NCBI GenBank assembly: GCA_023078685.1
Contig: JALGAS010000007.1
Location: forward strand, 1,054,001 to 1,118,000
DNA from: Neopestalotiopsis rosae
Taxonomy: Eukaryota > Ascomycota > Sordariomycetes > Amphisphaeriales > Sporocadaceae
Direction of reading: 5' to 3'
DNA: 64,000 nucleotides
Shown here: positions 12,401 to 24,812 of the stretch, in pieces
How the letters are laid out: each line of letters begins with the position of its first letter
Position numbering within the stretch: the stretch's first letter is position 1
Notes under the pieces: model-generated
What the model saw: the letters and a program-made list of their open reading frames with translations, nothing else
Database searches by the model: none
Told to the model about the DNA's origin: nothing
Translations under genes and position numbers: made by a program

Positions 12401-12650
12401 TACAATCTTGCGCACACCCTTGGTCAGTAGATCCATGGGCAAGGCTCGACGCAATGGACGAAACGAGATCGATGATACCGCCAAGGAAATGACAGCACGT
12501 GAGATGTTGACAGGAGATGGTGGAAGGAATTGGGCCAGTGCCGTTGGTGCATTCATTTCCTTGTCCGCGAGGATGGACGAGTTGGTGATTATTGTCAAAA
12601 AGGCAGTCGGTGAGGAGTTTATGATCGACTCTACGGCCTTGGCAGTATGA
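9460..12650 (+). CDS. Putative ER/plasma-membrane transporter, ArAE-2/FUSC-like (DUF2422-DUF2421 architecture)
   Basis: Exons 9460-9719, 9779-10088 and 10143-12650; 3078 nt, 1025 aa. Two clusters of membrane helices separated by a long soluble middle: the first at about residues 60-240 (six-helix N-terminal domain, including AGLTICIGMALAWAWGTITMK), the second at about 635-805 (FUSC/aromatic-acid-exporter-like), then a soluble C-terminal domain. A low-complexity Pro/Thr/Ser linker (GNPNTTPPTAPAAATSAKP) precedes RIPRHRERSRASKILLGVVDF. This matches the fungal family with an ER-transporter 6TM N-terminal domain and DUF2421. Substrates are mostly undefined; relatives of the second domain export aromatic acids. 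The first intron has a good branch site (GCTAAC) but an unusual GTTCGG donor, so residues around 87 (FFGC/VVLF) are less sure. Divergent from the P450, which raises the possibility of co-regulation but proves nothing. Confidence 0.85.
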
Positions 12651-13156
12651 GATGGCATACTTATTTACCAAGCATAGAGTAGCATTTATGGATTGGAATC
12701 TATATATTAATTAAGCCATTTCTTAACAATCTGTATTGGCCACATGCCTCCTATGCATGACGGGAAATAAGGGAGAACATTGTGCCAAGCAACATCAATT
12801 ATACATTGTCCACAATTGCCGTGGAATTCAATAATAGACCCTAATTTCCAATTGACATCTTCAACAAATTGCCAAACACATTGAAACTACTGGAATAAAA
12901 TGAGTATCTTGATTTCATTCGGCAGCTGCCCAACATGAATACGTTAGTCAGGTTGAGAATTTGCTATGGTATCGTGGAGTTAGTCGTCACTCGAATAATT
13001 CAACAAAGAAATTTAGTGGGTAATATAGATCAAAATGTAAGCGTGAAAGATGATTTCATTAGGTCATGCTATCGTATTATACAATTGACAGTCCCGTCAA
13101 TTCGCTAGGGTATCGTCATCATTCTCGAGTGCTTGTGCACTTTAAACATTAATCTC
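12651..13156. other. Intergenic between convergent genes, no gene seen
   Basis: AT-rich 3' flank shared by the transporter (plus strand) and the hydrophilic repeat protein (minus strand). Contains several AATAAA-like motifs that could serve as polyadenylation signals on either strand. Confidence 0.5.
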
Positions 13157-14093
13157 TCATTGGTAAGTCTTGTTTCCACCCATGGTTTTGCTACCGTCAA
13201 GGTCGCTATCGACACGAGGGTCAACCTTGTCTATAATTAAATGTTAGCCATCGGATCGTGATCATCAGTTTTGGAAAACACAGCTCCAATTCAAAAAACA
13301 AGGTTATGCAATCCACGTATTATGGATGCAGGATTTATGAATTATGAACAAAGCAGTGACTTGGAGCCGACTTACTCATCATGTCAGACTTGTGGGGTCC
13401 GGCAGTGTTCTGGGCAGGGCCGACGTGAGAGGTGGCGGCAGTACCGCGGTGGTCGCGGTCAGAGTCGATGCGGGGGTCGGCAGCGTTGGCGGCGCGGGAG
13501 TTGTGGGTGCCGTAGGTACCCTCAGGGGCACCGGAGCCGTAGCCGGTCGAGCCGGTCAGGCCGCTGGAGTGAGTACCGTGGGTGCCGTGGGTGCCGTGGG
13601 TGCCAGTGGCGCCCATACCAGAGTGGGTGTTGCTGCCGAGGCCGGTGGTGTGGCCGGGAGCACCGCGGTGGTCGCGGTCAGAGTCGACGCGGGGGTCGGC
13701 AGTGTTGGCGGCTCTGGAGCTGTGAGGACCGTGGACACCCTCAGCAGTGTCGTAGCCAGCACCAGTAGAGCCGAGACCAGCTCCGGTGTGTGTACCAGCG
13801 TGAGTGCCGGTGTGCGTACCAGTCGAACCAAGACCGGCTCCGGTGTGGGTGCCTGTGTGGGTGCCGGTGGAACCGTATCCAGTAGAGCCTACACCCTCAT
13901 GGGGGCGGGCGACAGCACCCTCACCGTAGTGAGTAGTGGGGTTGGCGCGGTGGTCACGGTCGCTGTCGACACGGGGGTCGGCAGTGTTGGCGGCTCTGGA
14001 GCTGTGAGGACCGTGAGTGCCCTGGGGAGCCTCGTGGGTCTTGTCCTTGTCGGAGTGGAGGGCGTCCTTGACCTTGTTGATGATTCCAGACAT
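13157..14093 (-). CDS. Gly/Thr/His-rich hydrophilic repeat protein (hydrophilin- or conidiation-like)
   Basis: Exons 13376-14093 and 13157-13230; 792 nt, 263 aa. The N-terminus (MSGIINKVKDALHSDK) is a short amphipathic segment. A 22-residue unit of the form GPHSSRAANTADPRVDSDRD then HR occurs at residues 28-49, 122-143 and 195-216, and its DPRVDSD core recurs at 243-249, which only the second exon encodes. Between the units lie GTHTGTHTGAGLGSTG-type low-complexity arrays. No transmembrane segment, no signal peptide, almost no bulky hydrophobics, so it should be intrinsically disordered. Such composition is typical of fungal stress or conidiation proteins and hydrophilins, but I do not recognise a named orthologue. 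The 145-nt intron has a GTAAGT donor at 13375 and a TAG acceptor at 13231. Confidence 0.82.
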
Positions 14094-17000
14094 GTTGGAC
14101 GATTTGGGTTTGTGAGGATTTGTTTAAGTGAGGAGTATGTGGAAGGTTGTGTTTGAACGTGTTGGTGACTATGAGTCGGGTATTGTTTGTTATGATTGTT
14201 TGTGATGATGAACAAAAGAAGTCGTTACGAAGGAGGAATTTGGGTTTCTTAAGTATTTGGCTTCGACCCAGGTCCGGGCAGGTGCTCAAGTAAGCAGCTA
14301 CATACCATACAATACACAGAAGTCACATCACGACACAAGCTACTGCGTAACGAGATGCCAGAATGCAAGCACGTCTGGCGTTTGCTTGCTGTTGTCGAGG
14401 CTCTGATGTCATACATCGTCATTTTCTCTGGTGCAGCTAGTGTCAAGTACATCTCAGATGGGGGTACGTACACACAAACTTCATCCACGCTGCCAATTTG
14501 ATGTCAACATGGTGCAAGTATGTACCCATATGGGGCTGAGCCGCCAGAGTGGAAACAACCGATGCTGGTTACAAGCTTGTTCCAATCTCAAACAACTTCC
14601 AGGGCCGGCTACTATGTATAGCGGGGGGCTGAACTAGGTTTTACGAGGTACCCCATGTGCGCAGTGCAGCACTTCGAGCCGGACGGATCACTGCTTGAAC
14701 ATAATATGGCGAACGGACTTTACTGCACCTCACCGTTGCTCAATCATACACGACACTAACATTGGTAGCTACTCCAGTTTCCCCAAGGCTCGAATTCTGA
14801 CAGCGGCACGTTGCTAGCCAGCTCAATTGCAGTAGCAGACGATGGGGGAATATGTGGTTAGAACGTGGAGTACAGGAGAACTAACTGTGGCTAATACTCA
14901 TTCTCCGAGCGCTATGTTAGCAGATTTGGACGGGTTGGCCCATTGAGGATACTCTGCTCTACAGTCTACGGTTATTTCAGGCAGAAGACATTACCGTTTA
15001 CGACCGTCTCTCTTCTCATGCTGCTAACCAACACAGCCTAGATCGATGCCAGGTATTCGTCCCCGTGTTCACATGAGCTGGTCCTCGATATGGAGAGGGA
15101 GGAGCCAACCCGAATCTGGTCAATAGCCACGAAAAGTTTAAGGTACTGCTTCGACTTGGGCAAGGTACATGCTTCCTGTCATTATCCAAGCGGCATCGAA
15201 TGAGGTATCGGGCGAGGTATGAGAGACACTAATGTAGGTCGCAAGCTCGGGCTGGGGAAATCGTCTGCCAGAAATCAAGGCAATGCGAGACTAGACAAGC
15301 AACGAAATGTCAGACTACGAAAGCCTAGACCCGTCTCCAGACTGTCTCTTTTGTCCATCATACAGAAATACGATGGGAGACAGGTGGGAAATGTCTCCGT
15401 CCAAAGCCGTTGTGCATAAACAAGGCACGAGGTGTCTTCGTGGCCCCAAGATGCGTCGTCGAAATGACGCTCATTCTTGACTGGCCATCCACCGAAGAAA
15501 TAAAAGCCCCACATCCGATGCACGGTCGATCAGCCCTAGCGGGTTGCGGCTTCCCGTTGCGACATTGGAAAGGGGAACACCTCTCGCAGATCGTGGCTGG
15601 AAGTGCGCTAGACGTGGGGTAGATGTGGCGCTGTGGCGTCACCTATAGCTCTTTCTTACGCAAAGTCACTCTCAGCACCCCGCCAAATGCCGTCATGGAG
15701 TTCTGGATCAGGACTAGTTCCACCCAAGCTGCCTCCAAACGTGCTTTCAATGTCTGATGCGAAATCTCTCTTCTGCCATGGAAGGAAGTCAATTTTGATT
15801 GCAGCACTCTAGGTTTGGAGATTTACCGCCCCGAGGCTGGGCGCTTCTCTTGAAACAAGCAAGACCTAGATCAAGAAAGGGAACAAGCTGGCCCGTGAGG
15901 TATCAGCAGATCCCCCAAGCGCTCGCAAGGTTATTGTGCAATACGTGGCTAATGCAAGCGATCTGTGATCGTTGAATATGGCCGGACAACGCTACGGAAT
16001 GCCGTCATTAGCCACAGCTGGGGAACAGTACTTCGTACATTACACGGAGGCTCACCCTCACAAGCGAGCAAGCGGAACATTCTTGAACCCCAAAAGCCAA
16101 CGAAAAACAAGCTGAAAGCAAGGCAATTGCCCATGTCCGTTACAAGGCACGACCCCCGTAATGTCGGGATAGCGGCACCGTGGGGCAAAATGCACAAGGG
16201 CTGCCGGTGGAAATGTTCCGGTTGCTGGGACTGGAGGACTGCAAGGCCCTTGGACGCCCGCCACCTACATTGACGCCCCTGGCAAACCTGGCTTGGTATG
16301 CAATGCCGTACAATATTTGCTTCGTGCTTCATTCTCTTGCCTCCTTTGTCTGTTCGCTTAATCAGAGTGTCAGACGCTACACCATTCTCGCGAACCACTG
16401 ATGGCGGTCAGCATGGCTGCAGTTTGTACATGATCTATCCAAAGCCTCATTAGGGAACCTGCCGGCGGTGAAATCTGGGACTTGCAGAAAACTGGTAAAG
16501 TTCCCATTCACGGCCATTACACCCCTGACCATAGACCCCGTGATCTCGGTAGGAACAGGCAAGGTTGACGGGAACTTCCCAAGCGCTGCATGTTCCGTTC
16601 GCTTACTGTACCTTACCTTGCTCCTCCCACCAGGTTTTTCCGTTGCTACTCGGGATGACAGGCCAAACAAAACCTTTCCCCCAACTCATCTCACCAACGA
16701 AAAGCGACATAGCAAAGCATAGCTTCTGGGCCGAGGCACACGGCCTACTTCAACCTTTCGGCCGGCAGCTGCCGCATCCTCAGAAAAACGTGGCTGGCCA
16801 CGGCATGCATGTCGCCTCTCACGATGGTCTATAACCAACTCGATATGTAGCTGCTGAAGCTTTCCCCTTATATTGTTCCGTACAGCGATAGATATAATGA
16901 CAGATCGGTCTTTCTTGAGCTTTGCATGCTGGTGCAAATCGGATTTCTCGCTGCGCAGAAACCCAACGGTGCAAACAAACGTCCTTCCCTCGCCCCGAAA

Positions 17001-18345
17001 TTTTATTTGGGTAGACATAGGTTTCGCTTTTTGTGTAACAACGGTTTGACAGTTCCCCAGCCCGAACCAAGGAAATAGATACGACGCATCTTTGCGCATG
17101 TGAGACGCCGTGGTCGTTCTCTTGATATGACCTAGGTGCGACCCAGAAGCCTCAATGAGCCCTGGACCACGTGTAATCTACCAATCCGGTATACACAAGG
17201 ATGCGTGAACCTCCGTGAACCTCCGATATCATGTCGCCGGAGGAATCGTGGCTTAAATATGGGAAGATTGTCTTCATTGTTGGGAATTGACTTTTTTGCT
17301 GGTCCTGGATTGCGTGGTTGGTCGATTATGACACAATTGGCTGCTCTGCTCATGAACCGCTACAACACCAGATCACTGCGAGCAACACGTGCAAAGTTGA
17401 TGAAGGATGTCTTGGCTTACACCTTCCATCATCAGGATGAGGTATCTCGCCAAGCTTTTCTGAAATCATGAAATGCTCCAAAATCAAGTAATTCTTGGGA
17501 ATACTTGGTATTTCGTTTTGATATGGCGCATGTGGGACAGGTAATGCGCCACAATGTGGCTTACGTAGAGTGAGCATCATTTCAAGTGACATTACGGGAG
17601 TATTTGTCCCTGTCCGTGTTCTTGTTCAGAACATGATTTCTGTCCATGTAGATCATGTCCATTCTGGTCGCAATAAGGAACATGGTCATATGACCAGATA
17701 TGGATAGTCTGTGTATGAATACAGGATTAGTCTTCCCTTCATTATCTATAGCCTAGTGGTGCCAAATGTCATCAATGCTCCTGTGATATCTCGGCCTAGC
17801 AGTAAACTTTGAGTCACATACCAGCACGCTTTAGAACCCTCAGTTGATGTCGTCCCTCTTTGCTCTGCATGCAACAGGTCGTTTTAAGAGAGTGAACCTA
17901 TGAGAGACATCACGTGGTTCGGGTGATACAGGGTCATTTGGAAAAACAGTATTTGAACAAGAACGTGTAAAGACAACTCAAGCGGTTTGTAAGATTATAT
18001 TGTATTAAGAGTAGTTATTGGTAAGGGGGTATCAGGAGGTATCAAATTGCAACGCGCAGCGTCATGTGGATATGGCCATCCAAAGTTTTGTTTGGTACAG
18101 CGGAATGGAAAACAAAGCAAAACCGTTCAACTCCCATCATCGTAACTCGTACCGGTAGATATCATACAGATTCGGCGCCGTCCGAGTGGAATGCTTGTTG
18201 CGCATGTGAAGAACTTGTCAAACGCATTTTCAACAGTGATGATAATAACATGCTAAACATGAGATCGTGTATGAGAACGCGCGCGCTCATGCCTCGCGTA
18301 TATTGTTGTCGTTGCTGGATGTGTCGTGTTCATATGGTGCCACGT
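14094..18345. other. Long gene-poor interval (4.25 kb)
   Basis: No ORF here combines length, codon bias and motifs. Open frames at about 15950-16400 and 16690-17100 reach 137-149 codons but overlap other frames and encode nothing recognisable. Around 17630-17690 the CATGTCC/GAACATG words recur, giving weak palindromes. Probably regulatory or relic sequence. Confidence 0.45.
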
Positions 18346-18828
18346 TTAAACGCGGCTGCGGCCAAAGTTGCGGCGGCGGTACTGCTTGCGCTCGTGGTCG
18401 CGGACCCAGATGATGCCAATGATGGCCGAGACGAGCCAGCAGATGGCCGACAGGAAGCTAAAGGCAATGACGGCCTTCCACTTGCCGCACTGGTCGTCGC
18501 CGCGGATGGCAATGTTGTCCCAGTTGAAGGTGCCGCCGCAGGAGCCGCCGAGCAGGTTGACAATGAGACCAAAGGCGACGAACCACAGGATGGAGATGAA
18601 GATGTCGACGGGCCAGTGGACGAAGCTGCCGGAGAAGGGGAGCAGCCAGATCAGCGAGAGGAAGATGGCGAGGCCGGCCACCACCTCGGTGTAGATGAAG
18701 CGGCCCTGCGACCAGCTGCTGGTGTTGTGCACCGAGTGGAGGTAGGCGCCGTTGATGCCGGCGACGATGGCGGCAAAGACCAGCTCCGCCAGGCGGAGGA
18801 TCATGGCAAAGAGATCAGTCAAGATCAT
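18346..18828 (-). CDS. MARVEL-domain four-helix membrane protein
   Basis: Single exon, 160 aa. Four hydrophobic segments: about residues 5-25 (LFAMILRLAELVFAAIVAGI), 45-64, 73-95 and 121-145, ending in a basic tail (RDHERKQYRRRNFGRSRV). The LRLAELVFAAIVAG start of helix 1 and a Cys-containing extracellular loop between helices 3 and 4 (GGSCGGTFNWDN...DDQCGKW) are usual for fungal MARVEL proteins of the Nce102-like type, which sit in plasma-membrane or vesicle domains. The ATG at 18828 is preceded by a clean leader. Neighbouring kilobases are empty on both sides, so context says little about its role. Confidence 0.85.
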   Translation of the reverse strand: MILTDLFAMILRLAELVFAAIVAGINGAYLHSVHNTSSWSQGRFIYTEVVAGLAIFLSLIWLLPFSGSFVHWPVDIFISILWFVAFGLIVNLLGGSCGGTFNWDNIAIRGDDQCGKWKAVIAFSFLSAICWLVSAIIGIIWVRDHERKQYRRRNFGRSRV

Positions 18829-21800
18829 TTTGGCGGTTTTCGAGGGTTTAGTCTCGGAAAATAGGTGGTGATAATTTGATAGGTTGTATTGCTTTTGATG
18901 GCAGTGCCCTTGGCGAGGCTACTGAAGAAGCTGATGCTGACTGTTTCGGCTGAAGGAGTTTTGTTGCACAATGTCGACTATAGAATAAATAGAAACAGGA
19001 TCTGGGCAGGTTGCGGCACACTTATTTATCGGCATGAGGACTCACGTACTTGATTGCCTACCTACTATGAACTCAGCCAACAAGGCCTGCGTCACCAACA
19101 CACGACGAAATGACGAATGACGCCCATTGACTAGGGGGCCCTTCGAACCAGCCGTTAAGCAGGGCACGAGACCTCTGCTGCTTTTCCTGTTTGGAGTCAT
19201 TTCTCAAATCGTACCAAAAGCCGTACATCCGTCCTACAGAAAGAAAAAAGCGTGGTGTGCTTGTTGTTTCTGATTTTGGACAGCCTGCTTAGCAAACCGG
19301 AACGTGCGGAGGCACAGTTGGTGACTGGTACCTGTCGGGCGTCAATCTCCAAGCTCAGAGACACGCGTTGAACGGGGCGTCAATCGTGTCACGGATACAT
19401 GGTTCCAATTGGAAAGGTTGATCATGCAAGACAACATGTTGAACGACGATTCGCCGGAAGAAGATTTTCATTTCTTTGTGCTTTTTTCTGCTTAGGCGTT
19501 TAAGGCATCGTGTGAGGTCATACCACTAAATCAAGTTTTAGTGCCTGGTAGTTACAATTTGCAGGGGTCCGAGAGAGAACAGGCAGCCAGTCACAGCACA
19601 CCAGATCACTGAAACGGTAAGAAGGGGGGCCGGCTAGCAACGCCCAAAAAGCTTGGCCACGAGCCCTAGCCTGCTGTAAGCCCTGCAAGGTCGCAAGCCT
19701 GCCTCCCAACTACCGGCATCTGGGCGTTCTCGGTGAGTAAGACGACGACAGCATTCTTGGAGGGCCAATTTCTGCAAGCCAGGAATTTGACAGAGAAGGG
19801 GAGGGATGAACACACATGTTTGCTCGTAGCGGTTGCATCGGCAAATCAGGGTCCAAATTACTGAAACGCTTGCCAAGTGTCTGCTGTTACTACCACCTCC
19901 TTTTGCTTTTAGTACTTTAGAATGTCGATCCCCCAAGACAGCAGAACTGGTTTAAGCAGGACCGAGCCATCAGCTACTCACTATAGTCGCATTGGCAGAG
20001 TAGAACAAGAAGTCTTCACGACATAAGCAGAATAGTCTAGAACCCAGCACTGGCGCAATACCCGCTTATATCGGCAATGTAGTATGTCGTATACTCTGTT
20101 GACATATGGTCCAGTAGAGCTTTACCTCGACAACGTTCAGTTCTCAAGTGTCACTTGCAATTCGAAGCCTTTGGAAGCCTCGACACGTTTTACAGTTCAG
20201 GTTTTATTTTAAGCATAGCATGCATGCATCCCTAGGCATATTGAGAAGAATTTCGTGTAGAGAAGATTGCACGGTTTCCACGTAAACAGTTTCGCTGCAT
20301 GAGCCACGGCATGATGACGACACGTCTAATCAAACCAATTACGCTTTGACATGGGCGGCACGACATTGTGGCTGAGAGTCAATCGGGCTGCGATCGTACG
20401 CCCAGTCGGCGAGTCTAATTTCTGTAACACAAAGTATACCGGCAAATAACAAGTAGATCGTAAATGCCACATAGAAAGGAAGGGAAAAATCTAAGGGTGT
20501 CATGTCGCAGTGCCATTAGGGCACACCATTCGGGTCGATCAGACATACAGTAGCGGCATCTGTGCTGTGGGGCCAAGGGTCTCGTGTGTTGTCTGGGGTA
20601 AAATCAGAACGGGGTCACAGAAACCAAGATATTCTTTTGGGGGCGGCTACAAAGTCCGGTTCGCGCCAACTGGTTTGAACTTGCATCTGTTATTGACATC
20701 ATCTCACATTCCACGCACATATTCGGGCATGGAACCAATAGTGAACCATTCTCTTCATCAGGGCGTCTGTGCTTGATGTGTTGCCCGTTGTGTCGTTTTA
20801 TGGTCTCCATCCGGCTTTGGCAGCGCTAATCTCGCTTGATATATAGGCAGTCGCTTGGTCATTTGGTGCTTGGATTTATCTTCGCTCTACAGCCTGTTCT
20901 TGCTATGAGATAAGAATTATCGACTGCCCGTTTGGAAGAAGCACTATAATGTCATTGGAAACCTGCGCACATCTTGGATTGAGTTCCATCTTGCCTCTGG
21001 GTGCAGGTTAGCTATGGTCATCTTTATCATGACTAGACATGCAGATGCTATACCATTTCAGTCTTGTGCGACGATGTGAAAATCAGACGTATTGGCCAAG
21101 ATAACATTTCACCACACGGATGATCCCATAGCATAGTGGACTAAGACTTAGCTTGCGAACAGCCATCTTCCGACAACTTTGTAAGAACCAGCCCGCCATC
21201 TGCTGCCCATATAGCATTCTGTGTCAACCAACGGCCTGTTTACATTCACTTCTACGGTCGCGCTGACCAAGCATATCATCATGTCCATTTCGGAAAGATC
21301 AAAGATATTGGTGAAGAGAGCACGCTTTCTATCGGACTAGGCTTTGCTCATCTCTAGTGGGAGTTGCCTCAGGTGAGAGGTTGTGGACTGATGCGACGAT
21401 CGTTCAATTCGTGCAATGACTCCGCTGCTATTACCTTCACCTGAGCATACGGGATGGGCCTGCTCAACAATCATGAAATGGTGTATACTGCTTTGGTGAG
21501 AAAGAGCCAAGAGAAAGAAGTTGGGCATCACGATTTTAGGCCGTGCTCTAGCTATGTTGGCGGAAGTATTTGCAACCGGAAGGCTCGTAACAAGTCATCC
21601 TATCACTTTAATTTTTAACGAGGCTCCAAAACGTGACAATTTCCAGGTCGTCTCCAGCGCCATGTAGGCAATGGCGCTTAAGATTGCAGCCATGATGAGA
21701 GTGGAAGAAGATGATGGGCAAGAACATATGATCAACAGGCAGGCTGTTTCGGAGCTTTTAACAGGGATGACCATTGCCTGACGTTGAAACGAATTTCGAT

Positions 21801-23200
21801 AAGAACAGAGGCTGTGGTCACTAGTTCATTAAGACAGCACCTTACTCAAGATCGAGTTCTCAAGCTTGCCATGGCACAGAGACGCCATATTGTTTGTGTT
21901 GAGGCAAACCGCTTCGGAGGCAAGAATGTCGAAAAGAAAGCCACTGGTACAGCGGGTCCACCGTGGAATATAATAGTGCTAGAGGCAGGAAATATGGCCC
22001 GTGCTCCTTGAAGATGATAATATGATCCCCGACATTGCCACGCGATAAGCTCAATACATGAAATAACACACCAACTTGTCGCTTTCCAGGTAAAGAGCCA
22101 CACGGAACCTTGCATGCGCACGTTGTTTGGCAGATAGACTATTGATCAGGCTGCCGTGGAAGCCGACCCAGTCTGCTGGGTCGGTGTTGTCTTTAAGCTA
22201 TACTGGCTATAGCACAAGCGTGGAATGCGATAGAGCGTCCGTCGCATGCACCACCGATGCAAGTCATGAGCCGCCAGGCCGTCCGTGAAGAGCAATGAAA
22301 AAGAAGAGTCATGAACTCGTTACCGATAATGGGTGTTCCAGCAATAGCTTGTCCGTACTAGGAAAAGTCATCGTCAGCCTGCAGCGCAAAAAAGGTGTAT
22401 CTATCCCCATCTCCCGTGGCTCCATCGGACATGCGCCGATCGCTCTCAGCAACTGATAAGAGATATGCAAAACCCCCATTCATGACCCCAAGGACCCAAG
22501 GCACCGCATAACCGCGGCCGACAACTCTTTTGCTGCCGTATCTCCACCCGTTCCGAAAATATTGGCCGTGTCTATTGCATTTCTGGCGGCGATCTTGGTC
22601 CAAAACCGTCGAAGCTGTCGGATGAGATACTGCTTAAAGCCCCATGTTTGACCTAGCTAGACTTGTATCTGCCGATATCACCTCTGGAGCTCTTATACCA
22701 AGAACAACTCTGATTGGATGTAAGGCTTGCTATCTTGCCCAGAGCTTGGGTGTTCCTGGGCAGATCTACTCTAGGATTCTCGAGATAACACTGAAAGCTG
22801 CACTTGTTGGGAATGATAATCTGCTTGGGAGCTGGTAGCCGCCCCTTGTCTTCTGCGGTCGCTATTCCGCATGCCTTCTCGCAGGGCTCCGATCAATTCC
22901 AAAACAGTCTGGACTTTGGTGGCTTTCACTTTCGTGATGTACATTGATAGATATGATAGTGGTTGGTGCCACCACGGCCGCCCAGTCTTTTACTGGTCCG
23001 TCGTGCATGATAAATACCTGCAACCCGCGGAAGCTCCCCCCCTGCCGGGCTCGTTGCAACCACATATTTATTGTGTAGGACTCTGCAATCCCCCCAATCT
23101 CACGCCGAGGGCCAATCTTGAAATCCAACGACAATTTGCTTTTACAGCCGGGACTCGGGGAAGGGAAAACTGACATAGTTTCTCACAAGAAGCCAAAATC
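18829..23200. other. Long gene-poor interval (4.4 kb)
   Basis: No convincing gene. Contains a perfect 9-bp-stem hairpin with 4-nt loop at 22163-22184 and scattered short ORFs without motifs. The last few hundred bases form the promoter and leader of the amino-acid permease. Confidence 0.45.
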
Positions 23201-24812
23201 ATGGCGACCACACCGGAAGCCAAGAACGAGAAGCTCGACATCTCGCCGGCCACACCCGCCGTGAGCGACGGCAATGGATCGTTGAAGGAGGCCGAGCTGG
23301 AGAGCCATGAGGTGTTCCAGAAGAATGCGGACGGCGTCGACTTTCGAAATGTGAGCTGGCAGCGGGCGACCATCATCTTTCTCAAGATCATCTTTGCGAC
23401 TGGTGTTCTCTCCATCCCCACGGCAATGTACAGCTTGGGCGCCGTCGGCGGCGCTCTGTCCGTGGTTGGCTGGCAGCTTTTGAATACTTGTGAGAGAGAT
23501 TCCATGTTCTTTTGTCATTCAGCCCATTGCTAACGGAAGCTTAATAGACACGGCCGTGGTTCAGGGTAACTTCAAGACGAGGCACCCAGAATGCCACTGT
23601 AAGTTTGAGATCCGCCAAGCGAACACAGAGACCCGGACACTAACACGAGTAAAACAGCTCTCGCAGATATGGGTGAGAAAGTCGGTGGCGTCGCCTTGAA
23701 GGAGATCATTGGTTTCCTCTACCTGGCTGCGTACATTCTCTGCACCGGCAGTGGCATCGTCGGCCTGTCGGCAGGTTTCAACGCGCTATCCGACCACGCC
23801 GCCTGCACTGTATGGTGGTCCTTCATCTCGTTCGTCATCATCACGGCGGCGGCGTCGATCCGCACCCTGCGCAACATTGGCTGGCTCACCTGGGTCGGCT
23901 TCTTCTCCATCGTCATCGCCATCCTCGTCGTCGTCATTGGCGTGACGCTCCAGGACCGGCCCGCCGCCGCACCGCAGGAGGGCGATTACGAGCTCGGCTA
24001 CTACGTTATTGCCTACCCGACATTTGTGGCGGGCATGACGGCCACGGCGACCATTTTCGTCTCCTCGGCCGGCACCTCTGCCTTCTTGCCCGTCATCTCC
24101 GAGATGCGCAACCCGCGCGACTACAAAAAGGCTCTCTACATCTGCATGGGCCTGGTCCTCTGCATGTACCTGTCCTTCTCGCTCGTCGTCTACCGGTGGT
24201 GCGGGCAGTGGGTGGCCAACCCGTCGCTGGGCAGCGCGGGCGGTACGCTGAAAAAGGTGGCCTACGGCATCGCCCTCATCGGCCTCATCGTCAGCGGCTG
24301 CCTGTACCAGCACGTCGCGGCAAAGTACCTGTTCGTGCGCATCCTGCGCGGCACCCGGCACCTGCAGGCCAACACGGTCACGCACTGGGTGACGTGGCTG
24401 GGCTGCTCCATCTCGCTCGGCGTCGTCGCCTTTATCCTCGCCGAGGCCATTGCCATCTTCAACTACCTCATTGCCCTTACGGGCTCCATCTGCTTTGCGC
24501 CCATGGCCATTAGCATTCCCGGCATCTTGTGGCTGTATGATTTCTCGTCCTATCGCAAGGGAAGCCTCTGGCAAAAGGCGCAGTACGGATTCCACTGCTT
24601 CCTTGTCGTCCTTGGTCTGTTTATTTGCATTGGTGGAACGTAAGTCTTTCAAATCCGCTCTGTTGAGACTTTTGGCAACCAGTAAAAAACAACCGGCTAA
24701 CTATTAATCATGAAATAGGTACTCGACTGTGCTCTCCATCAAGGCAGCCTACGCTTCGGGCGAGATTGGCTCAGCATTCAGCTGTGCTGATAACTCTGGT
24801 ACTGTCGGTTAG
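23201..24812 (+). CDS. Amino-acid permease of the AAAP family (Mtr-like neutral amino-acid transporter)
   Basis: Exons 23201-23489, 23548-23598, 23658-24639 and 24719-24812; 1416 nt, 471 aa. The soluble N-terminus (about 45 residues) leads into VSWQRATIIFLKIIFATGVLSIP, the helix-1 signature of the Aa_trans family as in Neurospora mtr. About eleven membrane helices follow, including GFLYLAAYILCTGSGIVGLS, ATIFVSSAGTSAFLPVISEM (with the conserved helix-6 region and NPRDYKKAL loop) and LIALTGSICFAPMAISIPGI. Expected role: proton-coupled uptake of neutral or aromatic amino acids at the plasma membrane or vacuole; substrate not readable from sequence. All three introns are short with GTRAGN donors. 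The C-terminus ends SCADNSGTVG. Confidence 0.9.

Noticed and set aside
5857..12650. P450 plus transporter as a secondary-metabolite cluster
   Set aside because: No backbone synthase, regulator or additional tailoring enzyme in the window; two divergent genes are not enough.
11180..12671. 375- and 382-codon ORFs overlapping the transporter gene
   Set aside because: Arg/His/Pro-rich or Gly/Asp/Val-rich shadows caused by the C-biased third positions of the real frame, which carries clear membrane helices.
15949..17099. ORFs of 137-149 codons on the minus strand in the gene desert
   Set aside because: Not linked by splice sites, no recognisable domains, overlapping frames open on the other strand.
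23786..24652. 288-codon minus-strand ORF opposite the permease
   Set aside because: Asp/Arg/Gly-rich antisense shadow of a membrane protein.
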